Source of the DNA: Bryoerythrophyllum caledonicum
Taxonomy: Eukaryota > Streptophyta > Bryopsida > Pottiales > Pottiaceae
Direction: 5' to 3'
NCBI GenBank assembly: GCA_963971425.1
Contig: OZ020518.1
Location: 31,874,770 to 31,938,769 of the forward strand
Length of the DNA: 64,000 nucleotides
Under the pieces are notes generated by a model. The model saw only the letters and a list, made by a program, of their open reading frames with translations, searched no databases and was not told where the DNA came from. Position numbers and translations under genes: made by a program. This document shows, in pieces, positions 34,529 to 47,300 of the stretch; positions within the stretch are counted from its first letter, which is position 1; every line of letters starts with the position of its first letter.

Positions 34529-34890
34529 CGCATCTTTAATCTTCATCCCCCTATCTTCACATTTGTCGTGCTCCCAAGTATCCTTGTAGAGGTGTGAATC
34601 CCATTAGCAAATGGTTGAGTGCTTTGGTGATGCCCGAGTGTTGTTGTAGAAAGGGTGGATTCTAGATCCGGTTTCTTTAGGATTCCGTGATAAGGTTACA
34701 AATCGTTTACATCTTTAATCTTCATCTTCACATTTGAGTATTCCTTATCTTTGCATTTGCCGTCCTCCTAAGTATCCCTGTAGAGGTGTGAACCCCATTA
34801 GCAAATGTTGAGTGCCTTGGTCATGCCCAAGTGTTGTTGTAGGGAGGGTGTACTTTAGATTTGGTTTCCTTAGGATTTCGAGAAAGGATC
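34529..34890 (+). repeat. Tandem duplication of about 180 bp, diverged
   Basis: Two successive copies sharing CATCTTTAATCTTCATC, AGTATCC(T/C)TGTAGAGGTGTGAA, CCATTAGCAAATG and GTGTTGTTGTAG blocks with insertions between them. A shorter echo (TTCAGCARCGTTYCCTACARTTGT) is repeated at about 34930 and 35067. Confidence 0.75.
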
Positions 34891-35529
34891 GCAAGTCCAT
34901 TTTGCTTGTGTGTTCCCTTCTTGTTGTTGTTCAGCAGCGTTCCCTACAGTTGTGAGGAGATACATACAAGATCATTGACCGTAACCAAATCCGAAATTCG
35001 TGGAAAGCTGTAGCATGTCGTTGTAGTATTGGGAAGGGTTTGTAGGTACTTTCTGCGTGACCAGCTGTTCAGCAACGTTTCCTACAATTGTAAGGAAGTA
35101 AGTATTGTCTTGGTGTTTGTGTTTTTGTTTTTGTTTTTATTTTTGTTTTGGTTGTTTTGAAGAGTGAATTGTTTTGCCACTATAATATACAGAAGTAGAG
35201 TTCCAAGCACCGTCCCTCTTCCAATCAAGACACGCCGTCTGATAGCTAATAGCATGAGGATAAACTAGAGCTTGATTTCTGTTACTTGTAGGGAGGAATC
35301 CGGATACGGAAATGTATACGGAAATTGGAAGGAAATGAGAACTTTTCGGCCAACCGGAAGGGAAGGTTGACCGGATAGATCAGAAAAGAGAGTTGTAGAG
35401 AAAGATGTAAAAAGAAGTAAAACTGAATTAGATCTGGCTAACTACTTCACTAGAATCCCAGGAACAATACACGAGTCACTACTTCGGGTGTTTTTCACAA
35501 TAAAAACACTCAAGGGAGTACATACGTGA

Positions 35530-36288
35530 CAAACGTGTTCCAACACTACAAGACATAGATTACCAAAAGACCACTACAAATGCCAATGTCTAGAAGACAT
35601 AGGTTATCTATGGACCACTAATGTCAATGAGTCGGCCAGTGATGTCAATGAGTCGGCCAGTGATGTCAATGTCCAGAAGACATACGCTATCAGAGGGCCA
35701 CAATTGGAGCTCTATATATTGGTACAAGTTTGTGGTTCAAGAAAAAATGGATGAAGATGTTTTTAGATTTAAAGTTAACTAAAATTCTATTAATAGTCAC
35801 ATACTTGGAATGCAATAAAGGTTGCGTAGTCTGAGAAGAAAATAGGTGGAGATGATGGTCTTGGAGGTGTGATGAAGAGTAACAAGTGAGTCTCGTCTCC
35901 AAAGGATGCCAGCTTGAAGAGAGTGTTCGTTTGTTCTACTACTAAGTTAACATCCAACAGACATAAGTCACTACAACGGACCACTAATGGCAATGTCTGA
36001 AAGACAAAGTTATCTAGTAGAAATTCAGTCCAGTCTCCTAAAAAGGCCGGCGTGAATAGAAAGTTTGTTTGTTCAACCACTAAGTCAAGGTCCAAAAGGC
36101 ATAGGTTACTACAGAGGACCACTCATGTCAATGTCTAGAAGACATAGGTTACTAAAGGACCACTATTGATGTGTATGTGTAGAAGACATACGTTACCAAA
36201 GGACCATTGATGTCAATGTAAGGACCGCTCATGTCAATGTTGTGAAGACATAGGCTACTAGAGGACCACTGATGGAGTTTTGTATTTG
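35530..36288 (+). repeat. Cluster of the AGACATAGGTTAC dispersed repeat
   Basis: At least eight imperfect units of GATGTCAATGTCTAGAAGACATAGGTTAC followed by a GGACCAC segment. Two of them carry the longer GCCGGCGTGAATAGA .. TTGTTCTACTACTAAG part also seen at 27.1 and 47.4 kb. Within it, GTGATGTCAATGAGTCGGCCA is tandemly duplicated at about 35624-35665. Confidence 0.8.
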
Positions 36289-36456
36289 TTGGTACAAGTT
36301 TGTCGTCTAAGTAAAAATGGATGGAGATGATGGTCACCCAGGTAGGTGGATTTTGATGAATTGTCCTTGCAATTGGTACAAGTTTGTCGTCTTAGTAAAA
36401 ATGGATGGAGATGATGGTCACTCAGGTAGGTGGATTTTGATAAATTGTCCTTGCAA
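36289..36456 (+). repeat. 84-bp tandem duplication
   Basis: Copies 36289-36372 and 36373-36456, both starting TTGGTACAAGTTTGTCGTCT and ending TTGTCCTTGCAA, with three differences. A recent event. Confidence 0.93.
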
Positions 36457-37544
36457 AGTTTTACTTCTTCTTTTTCGTTCCATACTACTAAATTTATGTC
36501 CAATGGGCGTTGATTTTGTGGTAGACAAAACATTCACTTTACTCACGTTGGCCTCTTTTAGAAACAAAAGTTCTTCTTTTTCAACTTGCTACATTACTGA
36601 GGTTGGCCTTCTTTGGAGCCATGAGTTTTTCTTTTCCAAATTGCTACCCTAATTATACGGCCAATAAAGTCAACTCATGGAAAGTTCCATGGAATGTATA
36701 CTCAAAATGAAAAACATAAAGATGGTAAACTTAAGGCTCCCATAAATAAAAGTTTCTTTGACTCTTTAAGGACGAGGCTGGAATGACCATGGGCGGAATG
36801 AACTTGTTGCCTTGATGACAGACAACATCATCTCAACAAAAAGAAACTCATCCAATAAAAAAGCAAACATTTTCCTAGGTTGCTAAAATTTTGTCCTCTG
36901 ATGCAAAATTAAGTGGCTTCAACACGCTTTATGGGACTAGAATAATGTTTATGAGACAATGTGTGTTTATCTATTTATAATAAAAGTTATATTACTGCAT
37001 GTTTATCAAACAATACTCAAGAGCCACACCACTTTTCATTCTAACACCATATAATTTTGTTTTATAAAGTTAAGTTATTTTTTATCAATGAACTAGCATA
37101 TTATTTTTAGGTGAATTAGAATAATGAAAGAACTTTTTTTTGTCATGCTATTGGTATCATCCCTTCAAAAACCCATTGTTAAGAAGAAATATAGTATTTG
37201 TAAAAATGTCACATGTTATATGATTTTTCCATAAATGATCTTTGCACAAATAAGTATAATGCCAACTGAAAAGCACAACCATTATGTACAATGGTGGCCA
37301 AAGAAGATGTTTCTAGTAGTATTCACAGGGAAACTATTCACATCATCTACTTGAGTTGATGACATTTAATAAGGCCAATATCTCACTACCATATTTATGA
37401 AAATGTCACATACAAATGTGATGTTTTCACTAATAGTTTATTGAAACACATAGTTTTTTAATCTTAAGCTTTGTAAATGTCACATGTGTTTGGTCGCAAT
37501 GGCTTTGAATCCATGAAGGTCTCTTAAGCCAATGGCCACATGAC
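36457..37544. other. AT-rich intergenic DNA
   Basis: An inverted copy of the dispersed repeat family end is at about 36515-36570 (TTCACTTTACTCACGTTGGCC). Otherwise no gene or clear structure. Confidence 0.4.
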
Positions 37545-37815
37545 ATAGGTCAGTGTAATAGAATTGCTTCTCCCCCTTTCGAGGGTAAACACTTTTCTAC
37601 ACTAACTTGAGCTTCCTTACACCAAGTGCCTTAGAAACAACCGATTCCCCTTTCAAGGATAAACACTTTTTCACATAGGTTAGTGTAATAGAATTCCTTC
37701 TCCCCCTTTCGAGGGTAAGCACTTTTCTATACTAACTTGTGCTTCCCTACACAAAGTGCCTTAGAAACAACCGATTCCCCTTTAGAGAATAAACACTTTT
37801 TAACACTAACTTGTG
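37545..37815 (+). repeat. Tandem repeat of about 130 bp, two copies
   Basis: The series GTGTAATAGAATT..CTTCTCCCCCTTTCGAGGGTAA, CACTTTTCTA, then AGTGCCTTAGAAACAACCGAT occurs twice with a spacing of 130 bp. CCCCCTTTCGAGGGTA also occurs at about 47497 and, inverted, at 61530. Confidence 0.85.
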
Positions 37816-37919
37816 CTTTCCTACAATAAGAATCTTAGAGGTAAGTGACATGTCATCCCCCCCCCCAAAGGCTTTTTAAGTACCCATACAACGTCTTAAG
37901 ACACCCCACCATAGTTGGG

Positions 37920-38012
37920 TGGACTATGGTAGTAGGCAGCACACTGGCATGAGACTTGAACTCACAATCACCTCACTAGTGTGCCATGACCCAAACCACC
38001 ACACCAAGGCCG
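37920..38012 (-). repeat. tRNA-derived SINE-like unit with pol III A and B boxes
   Basis: On minus, from about 38010: GTGGTTTGGGTCATGGC (A-box-like, about 37999-37982) and, about 20 bases later, GAGTTCAAGTCTC (B-box-like, 37963-37951, compare GGTTCGAATCC). The spacing fits a tRNA head. No cloverleaf with intact acceptor stem could be drawn, so it is a tRNA-like relic or SINE head rather than a functional tRNA gene. Confidence 0.5.
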
Positions 38013-38959
38013 TGACGCCTTACCTCTAGCAAATAAATATTATGGTCATCATATGGCAAATGTATGAATTAATCATTCATGTTGGATTTTCCACCTCAAG
38101 TTGTTTATGAAAACACATTGAACATGATGTAAAGACATACCTAAAGAAGACATACCTAAAGAATGGTGTATGACATTGGCCATAGATGACATTGTCTAGC
38201 CATCACTTAGTCCATTCTTCCTCCATCAGCTTGTAGGCTCACATATGCCCTACGTTTAACATGTCGTACCGTACGGTCAAAACACGCAAAGATACTTTGG
38301 CCATACACTTTAGGCCCATGCAAACATTAACTGAGGCTCACATGCATCATTCAGGACAAAATATAAGCGAGCACATAATCTTCCTGCGATATTAGAAAAT
38401 AATGATAGTGCCATTGTTGGATTTTTCCAATTGGCTGTTGCAATGGAAAAGTCAATGATAATATCGACCCTAGAGACGTGACATAATTACTTACGTTTGA
38501 ACAAAATGTCAAGCCTACCATAATTTCAGACGCCTTTGTTTTCCAGTCTTTGTCTCTAGCAGACCCTGGATTCCACTCAATATCCTGTACTTTTACGTAA
38601 TTTTTCTGCAATTTTCTTTCAATTTCTGGACGGTTTCTTTAAATCTCTAAACTGCCAATTGTAAAAGCCATCTTCAACATGTGAAAGTCAACGACAATAT
38701 CCAAATCTTGGACATAAAAGTGTAAGCATCTTCAAGATCAGGTCTGTGCTTTAGAAGAAGCTTCTTCACATAGTTTTCCATCGCAGTACAGCCATTAATA
38801 ATTACCTTCCTGCGGCCAGACCCTGAAGTGGGCAAAGGCAATATGTACCACATATATAACCACCTTCATATTAGTGAGCAGTTGCTTGCACAACGTTTCC
38901 TAGTGCTAAGATACCATCCAAAGACTGATGCTCTAGTCTATACAGGTCGAGCAATCAGA
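38013..38959. other. 3' flank of CSN6, no gene recognised
   Basis: About 950 bases. The last part probably holds the CSN6 3' UTR. A short direct repeat (AAAGACATACCTAAAGAA) at about 38131-38160. Confidence 0.4.
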
Positions 38960-41134
38960 TCAGATGAAAGTAGTCCGTCCGCCCCGTCGATTCTGCTTAT
39001 CATAAGCTGTGTTGAATTTATCCACCAATTCGTTGATGGTACTGCAAGCAACGGTAATGATGTACGTGAACACATACGCCGTGACAGGAGAAGAAGAAGT
39101 AATGAAATAATATAACCTATTCGATTTTCAAAACAACAAGCGCCACTATGTACCTGGAGCATTTGGTGATCGTAGCCAAATAAGTCATAAGCAAGGTGTC
39201 GTTGTACTCCTGCCAAAGTGTGCCATTGAAAGAGAGTTAGTTGATATCTCAAAATCAAAATGAGCGACGCCCTCAATGAACAGGGAGCAAGGCAAAAACA
39301 TTTTTAGACCCTGAACCCTATCAATCACAATGTGGTCGGTAAAGGGCCGTATACCCACCATGAGGAAGTCATCTTGGAACTTGGGAGAATCAATGGCTGG
39401 TAGTCTCCGCACTAGGCTTGAAATCTGACGTAGCAGAGAATGCTCATACTCAGCATCACCTGTTCACAGGCGCCGCAGAATGAGATAGAGCGACCGGCGG
39501 AAACTCTTAAGAGTGCCATACATCGAACAAGGAAAGGGATTATTTTCAACGCACCTTTCTGAATGGAAACCAGATGTTGATATAGAACTCGAATTCGACT
39601 ATTGAGCATCTTGATGGCGCTGTGCATCCCCGTCAAGTGAGCAGCAACTGTAGAAACGACAACAAAAGCCCACAGATCTAACAACATGAGCACCTACTTA
39701 CTTGAAACACTTGTTATTGCCTATGAGTGACGCCTACAATGAATACGAAGACACGATGTTCTTGCGTACTAGAAAGCAAAACTCGAAGGAGACAATCGAT
39801 GAGAATTCGTACGTTGCGTTGCAGCAGAGCTTCCATCGGAAGGCTTTATATGCGCCACGTGATCCACTGATATCCGCTCTGCTTCAACAGTCTACAGAAA
39901 CACGCGCATTGCACGATCAGAACCCGAAAGAAACACAAACACGTCCCATGAACAAACCAGAAGAGTACCAGAAGAAACAAACATTGAGAGAGATCGTACC
40001 TCTATGGTGTAGCTTGCATTGACGAATATGAGAGAGGGAACTTCGTCAATCACATGTAGTTCTGCAGAGTCGCATCAAACGAAGCAACACCAGGGACAAA
40101 ATTGGGTCAAATACTAATTTACCTCTCAACATATACTCAACATAGACTAAAACGAAATGTTTCAGAAACGTTTCAAAAGCCCACCCTCAGAACTTTTTCA
40201 GAGTCCAAACACAACCGTTTTGGATTATCAAGCGATTATACCACAAACGATTTGTTTAACCTGAAATATCAAAAGCGCACTCGCAACCATGAAAAAACTC
40301 ACCGCTCTCAAAGATACTGATTGGAAGATCTTTCTGAGCATGATTGATGGTAGGATTCAATAGCACGTACACTGGACTCTCGTTGATGTCCATAAGCTGA
40401 GGAAAAGAGAACGACCACAGTTGAGATTCCTTGACTTGGTTGAGAGAAAGGTAAAATGACAACAGCAGCAAGACAGAACCGTTTTATCATACATGGAGTG
40501 CTTGATACTTACAGCTTTATGGATGTGCATGTCCGAGTCCTGCACATCGCTCCCGGTCGAGTACCAGCCCAGTACATCATGCTTGGGAAAGACCTTCTTG
40601 TCTGTTTGCCGCCAAATCAAAGGAGTCCCAGATCAACGCTTATTGACAACCAGAATTGCGCAACAAAGATTCAGATGTAGTAAACATGAGTGCCAAAGAC
40701 CGGAATATAATAGATCCTGAGTAACCCTAATGCAAAGCATGTTAACTCACATTGATGATCAGGAGGTAAGAAAATCTGACTACGTGATATCTAAACCCTA
40801 ATTGCCCTAAAAAAAAATCCTGGCTCAGTAAAACGAATGGAAGAATCCAAATCACCAAATGATCCAGCAACGGCGAAACTTCCATGTACTCACATTGCTC
40901 CTGCTTGGTCTCGAGAAAGGTGCGATCCAAGACGTCGTTGACGGGGTCGTAGAGAAGCTCGAAGCTGTTGAAAATCTCGACGGTGCGCCCCGTCTGCACG
41001 CCTAAGACGCAGCCATAGACGCGCGGCGGGCGGCTTCCGCCCTGCGTCTGCGCCTTGCTCCGCGTGTGGTGGTCCGAGATGTTGACGATGACGAGCGGGT
41101 GCAGCTTGAACGTCAAGCCACTGCTGGACGACAT
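38960..41134 (-). CDS. CSN6: COP9 signalosome complex subunit 6
   Basis: Subunit of the nuclear COP9 signalosome, which removes NEDD8/RUB from cullin ubiquitin ligases. CSN6 pairs with the catalytic CSN5. Nine exons (41134-40894, 40601-40513, 40396-40303, 40061-40000, 39891-39813, 39647-39555, 39459-39359, 39209-39154, 39041-38960) join in phase to 298 residues. An MPN domain begins LTFKLHPLVIVNISDH, followed by RVYGCVLGVQTGRTVEIFNS, VLGWYSTGSD and MDINESPVYVLLNP. It lacks the JAMM zinc ligands (no HxH), as expected for this non-catalytic subunit. The C-terminal helical part reads HLTGMHSAIKMLNSRIRVLY, RQISSLVRRLPAID and TINELVDKFNTAYDKQN, ending RRGGRTTFI. The start MSSSSGLTF at 41134 was chosen by conservation; an in-frame Met lies 18 codons upstream. 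Confidence 0.96.
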
Positions 41135-41204
41135 CGCCACCTCCTCCAAACCCCCCCAAACCCCCGAAACCCCCGCCCCTGACTCCAATGCTGCGGTGAA
41201 ATCA

Positions 41205-41230
41205 ACCCCCCCGAAACCCTAACCCTAACT
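41205..41230 (-). promoter_or_regulatory. Telo-box in the CSN6 5' flank
   Basis: Plus-strand GAAACCCTAACCCTAACTG, i.e. TTAGGGTTAGGGTTTC on the coding strand, about 75 bases upstream of the CSN6 start codon. Confidence 0.5.
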
Positions 41231-43289
41231 GATGAGGCCTGTGACCAGAATGAATTGTATTGACAGGAACACCAAATGGATATAGATTGCCAATTCCTGC
41301 CCCGCCACTACATTATACAATCCCACACCCCTGCCCTGCCTCTACAAATAAAAATCCCACACCTGCCCCTGCCCGGCTGCTCTAGACCCTTCAGTTCATT
41401 CCCAGGATTGATACCCGCTTCGTGACCTGGCGCTGTCTGTGGCTGATACCCGCTGTGTGACCTTCACAGATGACAAATTCCTGTCCCCAGAGGAGACCAC
41501 CGTACCTGAGGGTCGAATTTGGCACTTTTGTGCCAAATAATTATTTACGTCTACACATAGAATAAAGTCGAAACACGGAATATTCTTCAAAATCGGTTTC
41601 TTCGCCAACTTAAAAGATTGATGTTTCTGAAAAAGAATTTCCAAAAAACTTTGCAGCTATTTTTAGAAGTATGTTTGCCAAATCCAATGATATGGTGTTT
41701 GTTCATGGTGCTCAAGATTGTGTACTCGGAAATGGAGAAGGTGAAGGCCATGACGAATGCATCCAAGGCTTTCAAAAAAAATTCAATGAGGGTATTCTTG
41801 AAGACATCCAAGAAGAATTTGAAACCAAGTTCGAAAACGAAGAGACGCCTGATGTAACAAGAAAAGACAGCGAGAAAGTTCAGGAGCAAGAGGTGGGAAC
41901 CATGGCTTCAATGGCAGTGATTGTTCATGAGGTAGAATAGGCAATTATATTTAAACTTATTTGGAGATCTCCTGATGTATTTAGATCCTCTATTGCATGC
42001 ATCTCTTTTGCACACTAAAATTTTGATGTCACAAAGTTACTGATGTTTCTCCCATGTAACATGATCCTTAGACAAAGGATAGTCTTGAAGAGCATGCTTC
42101 AGTAAGGAACTTGATGGAGATGAGAAGATATGAAGCTATCCTTGTTGGACCTTCCAACAACAATGCACCTAAAGGACCTTACATTGTGCTTCCCTCTGCA
42201 TTAATGTTACGCTCTACATTGACGACGTTGGCTCACCGTGCAAATCAAATAGATGGAATGGAGAATATTAATAGTGTGCAATCTCCCTCCTTGTCGTATG
42301 ATTCAGAAGTAGAGAAGATGTCAAAGTAGGGGGAAGACCATTTAGAAGAGCATTCGTCTGTTTGAGGATACTCAGGTGAAGAAACCAAGCCAACAACCAT
42401 CTAGACATCTCCAAACTATCCTTTAAGAAAACTCCAGCGTGTTGAAGACAAAGGAGAACAACTTCAACAAAGATTTGAGAGTGAAAACCACTTTGATAGA
42501 TCTTTATCTGATCAGGCGAACCTCGAACAAGTCACATGACCAAAGGACCATGAGACTAAAAGCAAGTTATCTAGAGATCTCCAGATTCAAGGATATGTGG
42601 TTGATGCATTGGACTTGTAGGCCCTCCTGACTGTTACTTAAGACCTTCAACTCTCACTTCCACATGCCACTACGGAGTCATCATGGAGAGATGAAGCCAT
42701 ACAAGGCTTGGATCCATTTAGTCCTAGTGGTAACAAAGATCATGCCCCAACAAATGTCAAATTGATGGGTGGAAAGAAAGTGGAGAATGAGAAGTACTAG
42801 TCACGCAAGGAAATTAGGGTGGTCACAAGGTCTAGCGCGCAAAGAGATTAGATACGGGACTTGGTTTTGACTAGAGGTACCATATTGAGTTCTTTGATCT
42901 TTAGAAATGTTCTAGCACTTAAGCAAGTGTACTTGATTATTTACACAGTTGAATTTGACAAGTACTAGTAAATAGACATGCTCAGGGTTAGAGAAATTGG
43001 ACGTAAGATAGCAGAAGGATAAATTTCCAAAGGTTGTGGAAAGTCCTTGTGGTGTTGTTTTTGTTGGTGATCAGAAAGGTGCTTGAGATGAAACTGGAGT
43101 TCCATCTTGTAAATCCTGCTATGAATTATTTAGAACATTTTCAAAGTTGAGACATCATACTATTTATCATGTCCATATTCTTGGGTAGACAGTTTTTCCA
43201 TCTCAAAGTTTTTAATCCTTTTCTGTTTTGGTAAAAAGAAGTCTGTTAGATCTTCCCCTATTGTGGTTGATAAGGTAACAACATCAAGG
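41231..43289. other. Intergenic region with coherent but broken plus-strand reading frames
   Basis: Two short plus-strand ORFs (41671-41940, acidic, and 42111-42329, containing YEAILVGPSNNNAPKGPYIV) and further text with stops to about 42830 (FSPSGNKDHAPTNVKL, VVTRSSAQRD) look like one decayed gene. It may be the N-terminal part of the FCP1-like pseudogene that follows. Family not recognised. Confidence 0.35.
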
Positions 43290-43830
43290 CGTTAACATGC
43301 CATACTTGATTTGAATGGAGTTTTGGTGTCTAGGGGAGAATATTGTAAGGGGATGAGCAAGAAATTAGACTTAGAACTGGATTCAGGAGCTTCCCATATT
43401 GGATACAGGAAAGGGCAGAGCTATCATTCTTGAACAGTGTCAATAATATGAATATGGAAAGAATTTTTAAGGTTATCTCAAAGGATGCTTCTTTCACAAG
43501 ATAAGACATCACAATTCTCACCCAAATTGCATGCACTCAAATGACGTATAGGGACCAATCTAATCCAATGAAGCCCATTTTTCTAAAAAAATTGATTTTC
43601 TATGCATGCTAACATCGTGAAGTTGTAGTCTATCCAAGATGTCTTTCTAGCAGACGATACTCCATTGAAAAATATTTTTAACCATGACTAAAGCGCAATT
43701 CATCCGCCTTTTAGCATGGTGTGGGGGGACACATTCTTGGATGTTAATCTCAAGCCTTTGGCTTCAAGGACTATTTTTGTTCAACAAGGATGCTATTGAG
43801 TATGATCGAGACAATCCACTTTTGGGGGGG
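43290..43830 (+). pseudogene. FCP1/NIF-like HAD phosphatase domain, decayed
   Basis: Plus-strand ILDLNGVLVSRGEY (from about 43302) resembles the HAD motif I of plant NIF/FCP1-homology proteins (LDLNG-L). At 43640-43765 VFLADDTPLKNIF, a stop, SAIHPPFSMVWGDTFLDVNL resembles the motif III region (DDTP..N) and the following conserved HPP..F..GD block, and EYDRDNPLLG ends it. Several stops and frame changes make it a pseudogene. Assignment is by motif reading only. Confidence 0.5.
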
Positions 43831-46372
43831 CTCATTTTTTCAGGCTAAATCCTCTTCTATAGTAGAAAACATTCACAAGGCCTTATACTAATGCAGAATT
43901 TTTTTTTAATGACGTCGGATATTTGTGGACCTCATGTGTGAATAGGACACCATAACAATTTCTAAGCCGTAAATGTACAAAATTGTAATTGTTGCATTTG
44001 TAAATGACGTATAGTATTGTATTTCGGTTGAATTTTCCTTCCCTTAAATAGTTTGCTATCACAATCATGCTTGAGATCTGTAACATTCATGTGTTTTCCA
44101 TTGCTCTTAGATTATTGTACATAGACATGGCATATAGAGTTGAATGTCCATTTTGTTGTTTTGCTTATCAGGCTATCTCTAAATGAACTACTTAGTATGA
44201 TAGGCTTCTTTAGAATTATCAGGACTTCCTTTGAATTTCCACCCTATGTAATTGTAATGTCCCCATTTCCATTTCAAATGCATGACAACAAAGATCTTTG
44301 TTGTTTGCAAGTGGTAGTTTTCTCTCCCTACAATCCTTTTCAACTTGGCAAAATCCACTTCATCACACATGCCGTCATTTTCTGAGACAGAGAGGATGTT
44401 TATCAAATTCTCTTGCAGCAATTTGATGTAGGGTTTTGGTCGTCGGTGCTTTTTTTGAGGTTAGATGAGGTGGTTTGACATTTACTACCGCGTGAAATAA
44501 GATCACAACTTCTTCTTATTCACGGCAATAACAAGACTTGAATGCCATAGTATTTTTGAAATCTTTCTAAGAAGCCGTCCATGGATCCTCCAAAAGGGAA
44601 ATACTTTGAGCCGTCCGTTGTAGTCATTGGAGATCTTGATCCATTCTTAAATCCTAGAAGACAAAGGTCCATTACCTTAGATATCTAGAATCAGAAATTG
44701 GAATGCTTAAGGGCATTATAGGAGAATTCAATTGTAGTGGTTTTTTTTCCGCCAAGTGTCCACATGGTTGATCAAAGGTTCATGATCCAACAACCGGTAA
44801 TCGGTCTAGATGTCACGTCAAAGTTTAGAGTTAGTTAAATATGGCATACTCACTTAAAAATGCACTATAAATTTAGTTGAGCTACTGTAAATTTGAAACC
44901 AAATGATAATGTATATTTCTTGATATATGGACACTGAGATTTGTAACCTACATTGTATACAAAAAACTACTCGTCATATCTCAAACTCTCAATAAAAACT
45001 GGTTGGGTAAGTAATGTTTGGATTTTTGGAGTTTTATGCGAACACATTGTTGAGGCAGGTACTTGGAGAGATTGTTGCTTGTAGTAACTAGAGGATTTGA
45101 CCACAGTGAATACATAGCCACAAACATCAATCAAACTCATGTTTGAGGGATTGGCATGCCAAATCCAAAACAAAACATAGTGGCTTAGATGCAGTCTTCA
45201 ATCAAATAAGATCTTGAGAAGTTTTGAGGAAAAAAATGAAGTAAATGAGAGGTGACTAAATGAGTAGAAATCAATGAGTATCAACATGGGTGAAGCCAAC
45301 ATGTTAGTGCTATCCAGATCATTGGCATTATTGAAGACCTTCAGTTTATTCAATACTTGGATGTTCCTCATGGTGGTGTAGGAGATGACTTCCAAATTAT
45401 TGGACACAATGTACATGATATTTCCCTCACAAATCCCTGGCCGCTATTAGTGGAACAAGCTAATATGATACAGTTTGAAGATTTGTCTTCCACTAGTTTT
45501 TTGACAATTTCCTCCTATAGGCTATCAATCTTTTTTGGAAGGACTTTAAGTGTCTGATTATGATGGAAATCAAAAGCATACTTAGCATTATTTTCTTTCC
45601 AATTTGTACATTTGGTATTACAGGTCTTTGAAAGAGAACGACACGACTCCTTATTGGAGCACTGATGATAAAACATGGGCAATTCAATCATGTTCTATAA
45701 AGAATGCTTTGTAATCGTTGTATTCAGGCCTTAAAATATCGATTGGGATGTTTTGATAATAGCAGGCCAAGGTTGCAACAGACTCTCATTTTCCACATCC
45801 AGTAAAGGCGGTTTAGTGTTTCGACACTTTTGAATGTCGTAGAAATTCCACGGTCCAAAGCCTTCACTTTACCTCCTATTGATTACATGTTACACAAAAT
45901 ATTTCTAAGAGGAACCTCATTCTTAATTTGCACTAGACCCGAAACTATACCTCTAAACGGAATTTTAGATCGTTCACTAGTAGAGGTGAAGTTAGCACTT
46001 GACAAATTTTATGCTGTAACACGGGTTTTGTCTGTGTTGCAACGATGCTAGGATGTGAGCGGTGAACAATGAGGTAAAATTTAGATAGGAATATTTCCAA
46101 ACAATATATATTCTTTAAAAATTATGTTTTTATTTAAAATAGACTTAATAAAATCCTTTTATTGTAGATTTTGCAAGGTCTTCAATGATATCTCAATTGC
46201 AAAAGGGCTCTAAAATTGCTTCTTCTGAAGTAAATTGTCAAATTTTAAAAATGGTTTAGAGCACAAGTCGATATCAAGGTGCCCATTTGCAAGGCTAAAT
46301 TGGATGAACTTGTTGGATGTACAGAGTTTTGGGGTTTCCTGGCCCTCCTACCATTGTATCCTTCATTACAAG
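43831..46372. other. AT-rich intergenic DNA, no supported gene
   Basis: Short ORFs in all frames. A plus-strand block at 44580-44830 (PPKGKYFEPSVVVIGDLDPF, interrupted) and a minus-strand block at 45200-45420 look protein-like but match no family I recognise. Confidence 0.4.
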
Positions 46373-47300
46373 GATTATTCTATGAACTTCACAAGATTTA
46401 AAAAATGGAGAAAATGGCACTTTGGTACCAAAGATTATACTTGGTGCTCATACAATTCTTGTAATTTCAGACACTAAATTTTGTTTCTAAACTAAAATGG
46501 AAAAAAACAAGGTCTTCATACAGAGGTGGCCTTTTTGGACACACTTACAATCCTGCCCATTGTAAGAAGAAATATTCTTTAAACTTAATAAGTTTTTAGT
46601 GAGGGAAAAAAGGGCACCTCTGTATCAAAGTGCCTATTTGGAGCTCCAAATTTTCTATGTAATTTTCAGCCCTAAAAATATTGCTAAAATACAATGGTGA
46701 AACATGGTATTTTTTGTAGGTATAAGGATTTTTTGGCCCATTTGCAATTGTACCTGTTGTTTTAGAAAATATTTTTGGAACTTGACAAGTTTTCAATGAG
46801 GCAAAAAATGGTACGTTTGTACCGAAGTGCCTACTTGGGGCTCCAATTTTTTACGTAATTTTTGACACTTAATTCTTTGCTTGAAATACAATGGAGAAAA
46901 TAGAGTGTTTCCTATAGGGTTCATGGTTTTTGGGCCAATTTGCAATCATTATTGTGGTTTCAAAATGTATTTTTGGAAATTAACAAGACTTTTGGGAGGG
47001 AAAAAAGGCCCTTCAATACCAAGGAGCCTGTTTAGGCATCAAAATTTTAACATAATTTTTGACAAAAATTCTGTTGCTTAAAACACAATGGGAAAATCAG
47101 GGTACTTTTTTGTAGGGTTCAGGGTTTTTGGGCCCATTTGCAATCATACCAGCCGTTCCAGTAGGTATATTTTGAAGTTGACAAGGTTTTGGTAAGGAGA
47201 AAAAAGGCACCTCGGTACTGTGGTGCGTATTTGGGCTTCCAATTTCTCATGTAATTTTTTACAACAAATTTTCTGCTTGAAATCCAATGGGAAAATCAAG
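46373..47300 (+). repeat. Satellite-like tandem repeat, period about 195-200 bp, five copies
   Basis: The anchor GAAAAAA(G/T)GGCACCT..GTACC recurs at about 46411, 46606, 46803, 47001 and 47200. Each is followed by GTGCCTATTTGG, GCTCCAAATTTT, ATGTAATTTTTGACA, AAATACAATGG, TTTTTTGGCCCATTTGCAAT and TTTTGGAACTTGACAAG. Units are strongly diverged from one another. The period is close to that of nucleosome-phased plant satellites. Confidence 0.88.

Noticed and set aside
33753-35100. LTR retrotransposon starting TGTTGGGG on minus
   Set aside because: No second LTR, primer-binding site or gag/pol domain could be found, so no element is called.
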